From Fibrisoma limi BUZ 3 (lineage in GTDB: Bacteria > Bacteroidota > Bacteroidia > Cytophagales > Spirosomataceae), in the NCBI RefSeq assembly GCF_000296815.2, contig NZ_CAIT01000004.1, positions 558,001-622,000 of the forward strand: 64,000 nucleotides of DNA. The letters run 5' to 3'. The position numbers and the translations under genes are program-made. The notes beneath the pieces were generated by a model that had not been told where the DNA came from, made no database searches, and worked only from the letters and a program-made list of their open reading frames with translations. Of this stretch, positions 50,476 through 58,543 are shown piece after piece. Every line of letters starts with the position of its first letter. Position 1 is the first letter of the stretch.

Positions 50476-51006
50476 CTAGCGTTGAAAACGCGATTGTTGC
50501 CGGTCATTTTTCCGTTGTTCGTAATGCGCTTTGTCGGCGATGTAGCAAAGCCGCTCTATTTCGGCGTGAACAACCTCGTTCGCATCGACCCATTGCAGTC
50601 GGAACGTCCGTTCAGTCTGGCCGTTGGCTGCTACGTTCTGCCGGATGCTGTCAAGGTCATCGTCCGTCAGCAGGTAGCGCGTATAAAGCGTCTGGCGGGC
50701 TGGTTTGCGGAATCGAATGCTGCCCGCTTTGTCCCAGACGACGTACTTATTGCCCAAAATCCGGAGCAGCATCAGCATGTAAAACGGATCGGACGCTGAG
50801 AACATACTGCCGCCGAAGATCGTGCCGACGTAGTTGTACGTCCATATGCTCCGGCGTAGGCGCAGATGAACTTCCTGTGAGTCGCCCGACCAGAACAGGA
50901 TTTTCCCGCCCGTTCCGAAAAACATAGGGTACCAATTCATCAGCGTTCGGAACCGCCAGGATTTGAACGATTCAGTACGGGTGGTTTGCCGAAAAGATGG
51001 CTTCAT
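50476..51006 (-). CDS. DUF4442 hotdog-fold protein (thioesterase-like)
   Basis: 176 residues. FRTLMNWYPMFFGTGGKILF, LRRSIWTYNYVGTIFGGSMF and SASDPFYMLMLLRIL match the DUF4442 family, in which an FGGS-like turn opens the hotdog helix. It probably acts on acyl-thioesters (CoA or ACP), but the active-site acid is not certain. Middle gene of a three-gene operon (MarR, DUF4442, hydrolase), 22 bases after the regulator, so lipid or fatty-acid handling is a reasonable guess for the unit. Confidence 0.85.
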   Translation of the reverse strand: MKPSFRQTTRTESFKSWRFRTLMNWYPMFFGTGGKILFWSGDSQEVHLRLRRSIWTYNYVGTIFGGSMFSASDPFYMLMLLRILGNKYVVWDKAGSIRFRKPARQTLYTRYLLTDDDLDSIRQNVAANGQTERTFRLQWVDANEVVHAEIERLCYIADKAHYEQRKNDRQQSRFQR

Positions 51007-51028
51007 GATTCGTTGATTGAGTCCTCTG

Positions 51029-51439
51029 CTATTCTTTAGGAAGCTTCGTTAACAGTTTGTCCGAGAGCAGGCTTAAGCCATCGACAGCATCCGTTCCCAG
51101 CTCCTCCCGGACGCGTTGGTTGAGACCCTTCCAGATTTTGTGGCAGCGCTTGGCCAGGGCTGTCCCCTCGTCAGTCAGGAACAGACCATTGCGGACGTTG
51201 TCGGTAATCCAGCCGTTGCGCTGCATTAGTTGAATATCCCGGCTCACGGCCGATTTTTCGATCTGCAATTGCTTCGACAACGTAGCCTGCCGCACACCGG
51301 GCTGCGGAAAAATGTACATCAGCAGACTAGCCTGGGCAAACGTAACGCCCTCAGCCGTGAAAGCGTCGTTGTACAGACCCGTAACCACCCGGGCCAACAT
51401 GCGTAACCGACCGGCAATGCAGTAGTTCTGGCTTTCCAT
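51029..51439 (-). CDS. MarR family transcriptional regulator
   Basis: 136 residues. MESQNYCIAGRLRMLARVVT is the N-terminal helix. The wing-helix core is QASLLMYIFPQPGVRQATLS then KQLQIEKSAVSRDIQLMQRN with GWITDNVRNGLFLTDEG. The start at 51439 fits the family; the longer frame upstream runs back through the DinB gene and is not real. A -7 box five bases upstream and an operator on the -33 suggest a leaderless, autoregulated gene. Cys7 could be a redox sensor. Divergent from the DinB gene. Confidence 0.92.
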   Translation of the reverse strand: MESQNYCIAGRLRMLARVVTGLYNDAFTAEGVTFAQASLLMYIFPQPGVRQATLSKQLQIEKSAVSRDIQLMQRNGWITDNVRNGLFLTDEGTALAKRCHKIWKGLNQRVREELGTDAVDGLSLLSDKLLTKLPKE

Positions 51440-51443
51440 AGCA

Positions 51444-51475
51444 CAAAAATAATCAATGAAGTTGTATATGCAACT
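51444..51475. promoter_or_regulatory. MarR promoter with palindromic operator AGTTG-N6-CAACT
   Basis: On the minus strand TATTTTTG (51451-51444) fits TAnnTTTG, with only four bases before the ATG at 51439, so the transcript is probably leaderless. AGTTGTATATGCAACT (51460-51475) is a palindrome whose TTG stands 19 bases upstream of the -7 box. It therefore overlaps the -33 element, the classic site for a MarR repressor. Confidence 0.6.
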
Positions 51476-51520
51476 ATTATTCCTCACTTTAGCCGCATCA
51501 TTCACCTTCTGAGAAAACGT

Positions 51521-52057
51521 ATGAACCTTACCGAACAGAAAACAGCGCTGACCAATGCCCTGCAGGCCATTACTGACTTGCTGGAAACCTTCTCGACCGA
51601 CGACCTGCACCGACCCCAAGGCACCAAGTGGACGATCGCTCAGGAGATGGATCACCTGCGGAAATCGACGCAGGGAACGGCTTTTCTGCTAAGTCCGGCC
51701 AGCCGCCCGAAGTGGTATCCGTATACGGGAGAGTCGCGGTCGTACGACACCATTGTGATGCAGTATCAGTCGTCATTATCGGCCAATACGCTGGTTAATA
51801 ACGTAGCTACGCGCCCAGCCGACGAAGTTGCTGACCTGACGATAGACCAGCAAACCGAAGCCTGGCAAACGGCCGTTCAGCAGCTATCGGCCAGTGCTGG
51901 GCAATTAACCGAAGCGGATTTGGATGCATTTACGGTCTGGAAACACCCGCTGCTGGGACCGCTGACGGTGCGGGAGATGATCTACTTCACCACGCATCAT
52001 ACCGAACACCACCACGCCAGTCTGGTCCGGAAACAGAGCGCGATCGCTACGGTGTAG
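51521..52057 (+). CDS. DinB family (DUF664-like) metal-binding protein
   Basis: 178 residues, a four-helix bundle. MNLTEQKTALTNALQAITDL opens it, WTIAQEMDHLRKSTQG carries the first His (of the DinB metal triad) and YFTTHHTEHHHASLVR the others. DinB-fold proteins bind a divalent metal; some are thiol transferases, others are unassigned. Sequence does not tell which here. It is divergent from MarR and shares its control region, so the regulator may govern it. Confidence 0.85.
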   Translation: MNLTEQKTALTNALQAITDLLETFSTDDLHRPQGTKWTIAQEMDHLRKSTQGTAFLLSPASRPKWYPYTGESRSYDTIVMQYQSSLSANTLVNNVATRPADEVADLTIDQQTEAWQTAVQQLSASAGQLTEADLDAFTVWKHPLLGPLTVREMIYFTTHHTEHHHASLVRKQSAIATV

Positions 52058-52184
52058 TGCTTTCGCCGGCCAATACTGCCCGAATTGGGACGACTATTGT
52101 GGTTGTCCCAATTTTTTTTAAACGCAACCGCAAGTTTTTTGTCCAACCGGCATTTATCTACGTAGCGATTCAATTTTTCGCCGT

Positions 52185-52790
52185 TTGGACGTACCGCAAC
52201 TCATCAGGGAGCTACAGCAGGGGAATCAGGCCGCCTTTCGAACGCTGGTCGAGACCTACCAGAGCCGCGTTTATAACACGGTGCTGGCTATTGTACAGCA
52301 CCCTGAGGAAGCCGAAGACGTAGCGCAGGAGGTGTTCGTACAGGTGTACGAGTCCATTGGCCGGTTTGGGGGCGATATGAAACTAACAGCCTGGATTTAC
52401 CGCATTGCGACCACCAAGGCGCTGGAAGCGTACCGGAAACGCCATGCCCGAAAACGGTTTGGTGGCACGCCGTTTTCGTTTCTGACCAGTCTGTTCGGGT
52501 CCGACGAGGACGACGGCCCCAACGACCGGCTGCACCCAGCCGACTTCGAGCATCCGGGCGTAAAGCTGGAGCAGCAGGAGCGGGCCAAAGTTTTGTTTGG
52601 GGCTATCAGCCAACTGCCTGAGCAGCAAAAGGTGGCGTTTACGCTGCACCACCTTGAAGGGTTGAGCTACCAGGAAATTACGGAGGTGATGCAAGCCTCG
52701 CTGTCGTCGGTGGAGTCGCTGCTGCACCGGGCGAAGCAGAACCTTCGAAAACGGCTGGCGGGGTATTACAAGGATGACCAATGGACTTAA
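52185..52790 (+). CDS. ECF-type RNA polymerase sigma factor, TTG start
   Basis: 201 residues. Region 2 is AAFRTLVETYQSRVYNTVLA with EEAEDVAQEVFVQVYESIGR and LTAWIYRIATTKALEAYRKR; region 4 is SQLPEQQKVAFTLHHLEGLS then YQEITEVMQASLSSVESLLH. The two are joined by a longer linker (FLTSLFGSDEDDGPNDRLHP). There is no ATG before the conserved start; the frame begins TTG GAC GTA at 52185. Immediately followed (12 bases) by an anti-sigma-like protein, so it directs stress-induced transcription, probably of its own operon. Confidence 0.93.
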   Translation: MDVPQLIRELQQGNQAAFRTLVETYQSRVYNTVLAIVQHPEEAEDVAQEVFVQVYESIGRFGGDMKLTAWIYRIATTKALEAYRKRHARKRFGGTPFSFLTSLFGSDEDDGPNDRLHPADFEHPGVKLEQQERAKVLFGAISQLPEQQKVAFTLHHLEGLSYQEITEVMQASLSSVESLLHRAKQNLRKRLAGYYKDDQWT

Positions 52791-52802
52791 ACGAATACGC
52801 TG

Positions 52803-53117
52803 ATGGAGCCCAATGAGCGAATGAACAACAAGATAGACGAAACGCTGCGGTCGCTCGATGGCCTGGAGCGGGCCAATCCCGGGCCGTTTTTTTACACCCG
52901 GGTGCAGGCACGTCTGGATAGGCATCGGGAGGGCCGAACTGCCAAAAGCTGGACGTTTCGACCGGCCTGGGTAGCAGCTTCGCTGGGACTGGTGCTGGCG
53001 CTGAACGTGTCGGCGGTGCTGATGTACCAGCGCCAGCTTACGACGCATGAACAGCAGCAGGCTACCGAAACCGTAGCCGACGAGTGGGGGATTGACCCCC
53101 TGAGTTTAGATTGGTAA
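52803..53117 (+). CDS. Putative anti-sigma factor, single TM, 104 aa
   Basis: Not matched to a named family. A polar N-terminal half (MNNKIDETLRSLDGLERANP, YTRVQARLDRH) should be the cytoplasmic sigma-binding arm. Residues 52-72 (WVAASLGLVLALNVSAVLMY) cross the membrane, and the rest is periplasmic, ending DEWGIDPLSLDW. Size and location match the anti-sigma factors encoded next to ECF sigma genes. The last base of its stop TAA is the first base of the next gene's ATG, so translation of the two is coupled. Confidence 0.75.
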   Translation: MEPNERMNNKIDETLRSLDGLERANPGPFFYTRVQARLDRHREGRTAKSWTFRPAWVAASLGLVLALNVSAVLMYQRQLTTHEQQQATETVADEWGIDPLSLDW

Positions 53118-53614
53118 TGAACATGAATGATAAGCGAAAATTTTACTGGCTCTGGGCGGCTATTGGTCTGCTATTGTTGCTGAACCTCGGTACGATTGGC
53201 TGGATACTGACGCGTGGCCGACAGGTTCGCGCTGTTCGCCAGAATACGGAAATGGTAATGATCCGGCGGTTGGGCCTGACGCCCGACCAGCGTCGGCAAT
53301 ACCAACAGGCGCGTCGGCAGTTCAGGACTACGGTTCAGCCGCACGAAGACAGCCTGCGGGCGATGCGTCGAGAATTGCTCGGACTGCTCGATCAACCTAC
53401 TGTATCTGACGAAGCCATCGATCAACTGGTCAGCCGCATGGAGCGCCAGAGTGGGCAAATAACCCGGCTACGGTTCCGGCACTGGCGACAGATCCGGGCG
53501 CTGTGTACGCCCGACCAGCAGGAGCGCTTCGACCGGCTGATCGGGCGGCTAACGCAGGCCATGCAGCGTCAGCGGCCCGGCAATCAACCCGACCGGTTGC
53601 GGAGTCCATTTTAA
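53117..53614 (+). CDS. Periplasmic metal-sensor/Spy-like protein, membrane anchored
   Basis: 165 residues. Residues 9-30 (YWLWAAIGLLLLLNLGTIGW) anchor it in the inner membrane. The periplasmic part is helical with LTPDQRRQYQQARRQF and later CTPDQQERFDRLIG, LTxxQ-like motifs seen in Spy/CpxP and CnrX/metal-resistance sensors. A Cys in the second motif may be redox or metal responsive. It is coupled to the anti-sigma gene, so a three-part sensor/anti-sigma/sigma module is likely. Ends before an A-rich stretch. Confidence 0.8.
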   Translation: MNMNDKRKFYWLWAAIGLLLLLNLGTIGWILTRGRQVRAVRQNTEMVMIRRLGLTPDQRRQYQQARRQFRTTVQPHEDSLRAMRRELLGLLDQPTVSDEAIDQLVSRMERQSGQITRLRFRHWRQIRALCTPDQQERFDRLIGRLTQAMQRQRPGNQPDRLRSPF

Positions 53615-53737
53615 AAAAAAGGTCGGTCACCGCAAGTTTTCAGAAACAACTGCATTCTTAGTCTTGTGGACCCGCGACGGGTACAGCAAACGCTTTTCCA
53701 ACTAAATAAACCATAAAACCAAACAACAATCAGTTCC

Positions 53738-54169
53738 ATGAAACGCAATCTGTTTTTAGCCCTTTTCGTAGCCACGTTCACGTTCGTACAGGCTTGCGCA
53801 CAAACAACACCGTCGGATGAACCCACCATGTCGCGTCGGGAATACGGCCGGGCGGCTGCGGCTATGAACCCCGAACAACTCGCCGACCGTCAGACTAAGC
53901 GCATGACCAAGCAGTTCTCACTGTCGTCGGATCAACAAACGGCCGTAGCCGAGATCAACCTCAAGTACGCCAAGCAAATGCAGACATTACTCAAAGAGGC
54001 CGAACAGAACCAGGCTAAAAGAAAAGAAATTCGAAGCCTGACGGCCAGCAAAGACGAAGAACTCAAGAAGGTGTTCAGCGCTGATCAGTACAAACAGTAT
54101 GTCGAGTTGAAGGATACGCAGCGCGACCGTATGAAGCAGGCTCGTAGCCGACGGGCTAATTCTAAATGA
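53738..54169 (+). CDS. Exported DUF4890/Spy-like helical protein, 143 aa
   Basis: MKRNLFLALFVATFTFVQAC ends in a signal with Cys20, perhaps a lipoprotein. The mature part has LADRQTKRMTKQFSLSSDQQ then TAVAEINLKYAKQMQTLLKE and FSADQYKQYVELKDTQRDRM, the repeated helix-turn pattern seen in DUF4890 and Spy-type chaperones of Bacteroidota. It ends in a basic tail (KQARSRRANSK). Same strand as the sigma operon, 123 bases behind; likely a target of that sigma factor. A terminator follows. Confidence 0.78.
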   Translation: MKRNLFLALFVATFTFVQACAQTTPSDEPTMSRREYGRAAAAMNPEQLADRQTKRMTKQFSLSSDQQTAVAEINLKYAKQMQTLLKEAEQNQAKRKEIRSLTASKDEELKKVFSADQYKQYVELKDTQRDRMKQARSRRANSK

Positions 54170-54187
54170 GTTTAATTACGGCCTGAA

Positions 54188-54223
54188 CACTGACCACGGC
54201 CAACCATAGGACCGTGGTCAGTG
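54188..54223 (+). terminator. Hairpin after the Spy-like gene
   Basis: CACTGACCACGG (54188-54199) pairs perfectly with CCGTGGTCAGTG (54212-54223) around a 12-base loop. No T-run follows directly. It separates the sigma operon from the next small gene. Confidence 0.6.
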
Positions 54224-54245
54224 AACATACTCAACCGAAAAAGCC

Positions 54246-54509
54246 ATGAAACCGATACGATTGATTCTCGCATTCGCGTTAGGTAGTTGTCTGTTAGCTG
54301 GTTACGATGCCGAAGCGCAAACTGTTGTTATTCGTCGTCGGCCGGTATATCGACCGCCCGTCGTAGTGGTACCGCCCCGCCCGCGGGTAGTCGTTGTCTC
54401 CCCCGCGCCGGTAGTGGTCGTGCCGCGTCCGCGTCGGGTGTATGTAGCTCCTCCAGCACCAGTCATTGTTCGTCGGACTTTCCGCCCGTATGGTCGGGTG
54501 GTGTGGTGA
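54246..54509 (+). CDS. Small exported Val/Pro/Arg-rich protein, 87 aa
   Basis: No family recognised. Residues 1-25 (MKPIRLILAFALGSCLLAGY DAEAQ) are a signal peptide. The rest is a run of Pro, Val and Arg: RRRPVYRPPVVVVPPRPRVV, then VVSPAPVVVVPRPRRVYV, ending TFRPYGRVVW. It has no helix- or barrel-forming pattern. It may be an extended, positively charged envelope or cell-surface protein. Twenty-five bases before DUF1800, so the two may be co-transcribed. Confidence 0.7.
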   Translation: MKPIRLILAFALGSCLLAGYDAEAQTVVIRRRPVYRPPVVVVPPRPRVVVVSPAPVVVVPRPRRVYVAPPAPVIVRRTFRPYGRVVW

Positions 54510-54534
54510 TCCGCCAAGCTAAAACCAACCTAGT

Positions 54535-55980
54535 ATGAACACAACCTCGAGGCAGCAGCAGGTTCAGCACGTGTACTGGCGGGCTGGCTTCGGCACAACG
54601 CCGGCGGTTATCCAGCGCGAAAGCCGCAAACCCATCCGCAAAGTGGTCCGTGATCTGCTTAACGAAAGCGACGCTTTTAAGCCCCTGATCGTCACAGCGC
54701 AGGAACAACTCGTGACCCGGCAGGCGCTGCGGGGTATGTTTCGCGATGGAATGCTGGACCGGGATAAACTCAAGCAGCAGCTCAAAGAAAACAATGAGCG
54801 CATCCGGGACCTGAACGTACTGTGGCTCGAACGCATGGCTTCGGGCGAAGGCGCTGTTCGGGAAAAACTGGCGTTTTTCTGGCACGGGCATTTTGCCTGC
54901 CGGGTGCGAAACCCGGTAACGGTTCAGCAGTACGTAAATACACTGCGACAACATGCACTGGGTACATTCGGCGACCTGCTCATGGCCGTATCAAAAGAGC
55001 CGGCCATGCTTCAGTTTCTGAACAATCAGCAGAATCGCAAAAACGCCCCGAATGAGAATTTCGCCCGTGAGGTGATGGAACTGTTCACGCTCGGCCGTGG
55101 TCACTACACCGAGCATGACATCAAAGAAGCCGCCCGGGCCTTTACGGGCTGGGGCTTTAACGTGCAGGGGAATTTCGTGTTCCGGCCCAATCAGCACGAC
55201 GATGGCCCTAAAACCATATTCGGGCAAACGGGTACCTTCGCGGGCGAGGACGTAATCCGGCTGTTGCTCGAACGGAAGGAAACGGCGCAGTTCATTACGG
55301 GGAAGCTGTACCGATTTCTGGTGGATGAGCAACCGGAAGCCGACCCGACAGCCCCGCAACGTATCAACGCGCTGGCCGACCGGTTCTACCGCAGCGGCTA
55401 TAATATCGCCGATCTGGTTGAGACCATTCTGACCGCCGACTGGTTTTACGAAGCCAAGTACATGGGCAACCGGATTAAATCGCCGGTGGAGCTGATCGCT
55501 GGTATGCAGCATTCGCTCGGCGTGGAAATGGCGCAGAAGCAACCGTTGGTCTATTTTCAGCGCGTATTGGGGCAAGTGCTGCTGTATCCACCCAACGTAG
55601 CGGGCTGGGCCGGTGGCCGGAGCTGGATTGATAGTTCGAGCCTGTTGTTCCGCATGAAGCTGCCCGACATTTTGCTGGGGGCCGATCAGGTGGCGATCCG
55701 GCCGAAAGAAGATGGTGATGTAAACACTGAAGTCCTCGACCGGCGCGTCCGAAAACCCCAGAACGTTACGGTCGACTGGGCTACGTTCGAGAAAGCGTTT
55801 GAGCGGGTCAGTGATGACAAACTGCCCGACGAACTGGCGGCTTATCTACTTCAGCAGCCCCTGCAGTCCGCTCAGCGCACGATCGTGCTGAAACAGTTAA
55901 AGCCCGGTGCAACACGCAGTGAGCAAATCCTGCGACTGACTATCCGGCTGATGGCATTACCGGAATACCAACTGTGCTAA
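54535..55980 (+). CDS. DUF1800 protein
   Basis: 481 residues. HVYWRAGFGTTPAVIQRESR is the family opening, VREKLAFFWHGHFAC and NENFAREVMELFTLGRGHYT are the most conserved blocks, and AARAFTGWGFNVQGNFVFRP with FQRVLGQVLLYPPNVAGWAG completes the domain. DUF1800 proteins nearly always pair with DUF1501. There is no signal peptide on this one, unlike many. Biochemical role unknown. It is 27 bases before the DUF1501 gene. Confidence 0.93.
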   Translation: MNTTSRQQQVQHVYWRAGFGTTPAVIQRESRKPIRKVVRDLLNESDAFKPLIVTAQEQLVTRQALRGMFRDGMLDRDKLKQQLKENNERIRDLNVLWLERMASGEGAVREKLAFFWHGHFACRVRNPVTVQQYVNTLRQHALGTFGDLLMAVSKEPAMLQFLNNQQNRKNAPNENFAREVMELFTLGRGHYTEHDIKEAARAFTGWGFNVQGNFVFRPNQHDDGPKTIFGQTGTFAGEDVIRLLLERKETAQFITGKLYRFLVDEQPEADPTAPQRINALADRFYRSGYNIADLVETILTADWFYEAKYMGNRIKSPVELIAGMQHSLGVEMAQKQPLVYFQRVLGQVLLYPPNVAGWAGGRSWIDSSSLLFRMKLPDILLGADQVAIRPKEDGDVNTEVLDRRVRKPQNVTVDWATFEKAFERVSDDKLPDELAAYLLQQPLQSAQRTIVLKQLKPGATRSEQILRLTIRLMALPEYQLC

Positions 55981-56007
55981 ACGAACCGGCCTGAGCCAAC
56001 CAAAACC

Positions 56008-57219
56008 ATGAATCGGAGAGATTTTATCAAGCAATCGGCCCTGACTACGGCAGGTACCATGCTCATTCCGCACTTCCTGAAGGCGTATGAGCTGGACCGG
56101 CTGGGCGCGGCTTCTGCAACTGGCAAAACACTGGTGATCGTACAGCTTTCCGGCGGCAACGACGGTTTGAACACGGTCATTCCCTTCCGGAACGATATTT
56201 ACTACCGCGAGCGACCTACGCTGTCCATTGCCAAAGAGAAGGTGTTGTCGCTCAACGACGAGATTGGCTTCCACCCGGCGCTCGAACCGCTCAAGGCGCT
56301 CTACGACGATGGGCTGGTAACGATCGTGAACAACGTTGGCTACCCAAACCCCGACCGGTCGCACTTCCGGTCGATGGACATCTGGCAAACGGCCAGCAGC
56401 GCCAGCGACTACCTGTCGACAGGCTGGATTGGCCGATTCCTCGACGCCAACTGCGCCGGAAAGGATTGCCTTCCGTACCGGGCTATTGAGGTAGACGATA
56501 CGCTCAGCCTGGCCCTGAAGGGTAACCAGGTGAATGGCCTGGCCATGCTCGATCCGCAGAAGCTCTACAACCAGACCCGTAGCGGCATGGTAGGGCAACT
56601 GGCCAAAACCCAGCACGAGCATCATGACCATGATAACGTCAGCTATCTGTATAAGACTCTGGCCGAAACCGTATCGTCGTCGGCCTACGTGTATGATAAG
56701 GCGAATATCCACCGTACCAAGGGCACGTATCCGGCCAGCGAACTGGGTAACCGTCTGAAAACGGTATCGGAACTGATCCAATCGGGGGTGAATACCAGCG
56801 TCTACTACATTTCGATTTCCGGTTTTGATACGCACGTGGGGCAACTGGGCCAGCAGGAGCGCTTACTGCGCCAGTATGCCGAAGCTGTCCACGCGTTTAT
56901 GAGCGACATGAAAGCCACGAACCGCCAGAACGACGTCCTGCTGATGACCTTCTCTGAGTTTGGTCGGCGGGTGAAACAGAACGCCAGCAACGGTACTGAC
57001 CACGGTACGGCCAACAACGTATTTCTAATTGGCGGACCGCAGCGCATTCCATCGGGGCGGGTGTTCAACGAAGCGCCCAACCTGACCGATCTGGACGAAG
57101 GTGACCTGAAATACACCGTCGATTTCCGGAGCATTTACGCCACCCTGCTGCGCGACTGGCTCAAGGCCGACGACAAAGCCATTCTCGGTCAGTCGTTCAA
57201 GCCCTTAGAACTGGTGTAA
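56008..57219 (+). CDS. DUF1501 protein with Tat-type leader
   Basis: 403 residues. MNRRDFIKQSALTTAGTMLI is a twin-arginine leader (RRDFIK), so it is exported folded. The body is an alkaline-phosphatase-like hydrolase fold: VIVQLSGGNDGLNTVIPF, RSMDIWQTASSASDYLSTGW, SGFDTHVGQLGQQERLLRQY and LMTFSEFGRRVKQNASNGTD HGTANNVFLIGG. FGRRVxxN with THG-like DHG matches the DUF1501/sulfatase-like pattern of metal ligands. Substrate unknown. It is the partner of the DUF1800 gene and the last before a strong terminator. Confidence 0.93.
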   Translation: MNRRDFIKQSALTTAGTMLIPHFLKAYELDRLGAASATGKTLVIVQLSGGNDGLNTVIPFRNDIYYRERPTLSIAKEKVLSLNDEIGFHPALEPLKALYDDGLVTIVNNVGYPNPDRSHFRSMDIWQTASSASDYLSTGWIGRFLDANCAGKDCLPYRAIEVDDTLSLALKGNQVNGLAMLDPQKLYNQTRSGMVGQLAKTQHEHHDHDNVSYLYKTLAETVSSSAYVYDKANIHRTKGTYPASELGNRLKTVSELIQSGVNTSVYYISISGFDTHVGQLGQQERLLRQYAEAVHAFMSDMKATNRQNDVLLMTFSEFGRRVKQNASNGTDHGTANNVFLIGGPQRIPSGRVFNEAPNLTDLDEGDLKYTVDFRSIYATLLRDWLKADDKAILGQSFKPLELV

Positions 57220-57237
57220 ATCCAGTTCGGAGTTATA

Positions 57238-57284
57238 CTAATACGCTCGAACGTTGTCAATCTGACAACGTTCGAGCGTATTAG
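57238..57284. terminator. 22-bp perfect hairpin after DUF1501
   Basis: CTAATACGCTCGAACGTTGTCA-type arm 57238-57259 is the exact complement of 57263-57284, with a 3-base loop. It lies 18 bases after the DUF1501 stop. Strong stem, but no T-run beyond. Confidence 0.75.
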
Positions 57285-57752
57285 CCGGGCTATCTGTCAA
57301 GTACAAAAACGCCAGTTATATTAGGGAGGTGTTGGCGAACTATTGCCGCTTCGTCTAGCCGATAAGGCTTTTTATTTTGATAACCAGGGTCCGAACCTAT
57401 TTTTTCTATTGACTGCCTTTACATACGTATCAGTCGTTTTCATTGATCTTATTACCAGGAGCTGATTTTTATAGACTTGAAATTCCATTGATACCCATTC
57501 TTGTTGGTTAAGTTATCTAATCTATAATGCTTTGGGACTCGTTATAGTCCGCTGACTTCCTTTTCATTCACTCCTAGTAATTCAAGCAGGCAGTAATCGG
57601 CTGTTGGCCTGTTTATACGTAATAAGCTATTCGTAATTGATACACACAGCAATAAATCTACGTGTAGTATCGGCCGTAGTATGTGTCCTGGTTTTAGCAA
57701 GATAACAGTAAAGCTCAGCTTGCCTCATCCAAAAAAATAAAATTTTATTGGT
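57285..57752. other. AT-rich gene-free spacer
   Basis: About 470 bases with stops in all frames and no convincing codon pattern, tRNA-like arm or internal hairpin. The only ORF-like stretch, on the minus strand across 57627-57821, overlaps the arabinose regulator's promoter and has unnatural composition. Confidence 0.5.
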
Positions 57753-57812
57753 TTTGACATAGTTTTTTAAAAATGTGTATGTTTGACACATAAATAGTGT
57801 GTTATCTACACA
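57753..57812 (+). promoter_or_regulatory. Promoter of the Nudix regulator with two palindromic operators
   Basis: TTTG (57753-57756), a 21-base spacer and TATGTTTG (57778-57785) make a good Bacteroidota promoter, 48 bases before the ATG. The palindrome ATGTGT-N7-ACACAT (57773-57791) lies over the -7 box, and TGTGT-N5-ACACA (57798-57812) follows it. Two sites at one promoter suggest autoregulation by the dimeric product. Confidence 0.6.
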
Positions 57813-57832
57813 ATTGTGCATTGGGAAGGTTT

Positions 57833-58543
57833 ATGACGGGGTATCAACACAGTAGCCGAATACTGGTAGCGTTGGATTGTATCATCTTCGGCTTTGACGG
57901 AGAAGCGCTGAAGTTGCTGTTAATCAAGCGGAATTTTGACCCCGAATTCGGCAAGTGGTCGCTGATGGGTGGTTTCTTAAATGCAGACGAAGACCTGCAC
58001 GATGCCGCCACCCGTATTCTGTTTACGTTGACCGGCCTGCAGAATAATTACCTGGAACAACTTCAGACGTTCGGCGCTGTAAAGCGGGACCCGGTTGAGC
58101 GAACCATCTCCGTTGTTTATTACTCGTTGGTAAATATCGATGATCAGGATCCGCTCGCTCTCAAGACACACAATGCGTCCTGGATCGATCTGAGCAACAA
58201 GCCCAGGCTCATTTTCGACCATGATCAGATGGTAGAAGCCGCCCTGCGGCAGTTGCGCTACAAAGCGGCCCTGTACCCGATCGGCTTTGAACTGCTGCCG
58301 GAGAAGTTCACCGTCCCCCAATTGCAGAAGCTGTACGAGGCCATTTATAACGTGAAGCTCGACCGGCGAAATTTTAGCCGCAAGATCATGGCTACTGAAC
58401 TGTTGATGGGCACCGGCGAAAAAGATCTGACCTCGGTGACTAAGAAAGGCCAACTGTTTAAACTCAATAAGGAAAAATACCAGGACTACCTGAATGGGTA
58501 TCAATCGTTTTTGCCCGAATTCACGGAGTTGTCTTTGTCATAA
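57833..58543 (+). CDS. Nudix-type (NrtR/AraR-like) transcriptional regulator of arabinose use
   Basis: 236 residues. A Nudix domain at 1-140 (ILVALDCIIFGFDGEALKLL, LMGGFLNADEDLHDAATRIL) is followed by a winged-helix domain (FTVPQLQKLYEAIYNVKLDR RNFSRKIMATELL). The Nudix box keeps Gly and Glu near its start but REUxEE is replaced by RILFTL, so it is probably not a hydrolase and binds an effector instead. A Bacteroidota family of this kind controls arabinose genes, and araB follows directly. The ATG at 57833 is preferred to an upstream GTG in the operator. Confidence 0.85.
   Translation: MTGYQHSSRILVALDCIIFGFDGEALKLLLIKRNFDPEFGKWSLMGGFLNADEDLHDAATRILFTLTGLQNNYLEQLQTFGAVKRDPVERTISVVYYSLVNIDDQDPLALKTHNASWIDLSNKPRLIFDHDQMVEAALRQLRYKAALYPIGFELLPEKFTVPQLQKLYEAIYNVKLDRRNFSRKIMATELLMGTGEKDLTSVTKKGQLFKLNKEKYQDYLNGYQSFLPEFTELSLS

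Noticed and set aside
51440-51655. Longer MarR protein starting inside the DinB gene
   Set aside because: The 72 extra codons are antisense to dinB, and the family start is at 51439, where a -7 box lies just upstream.
57380-57420. tRNA-like GGGTCCGAACC
   Set aside because: Only a T-arm-like fragment; no acceptor stem, D-arm or anticodon arm can be folded around it.
57833-58543. Active Nudix hydrolase
   Set aside because: The REUxEE core of the Nudix box is missing and a winged-helix domain follows, so a regulator is the better call.
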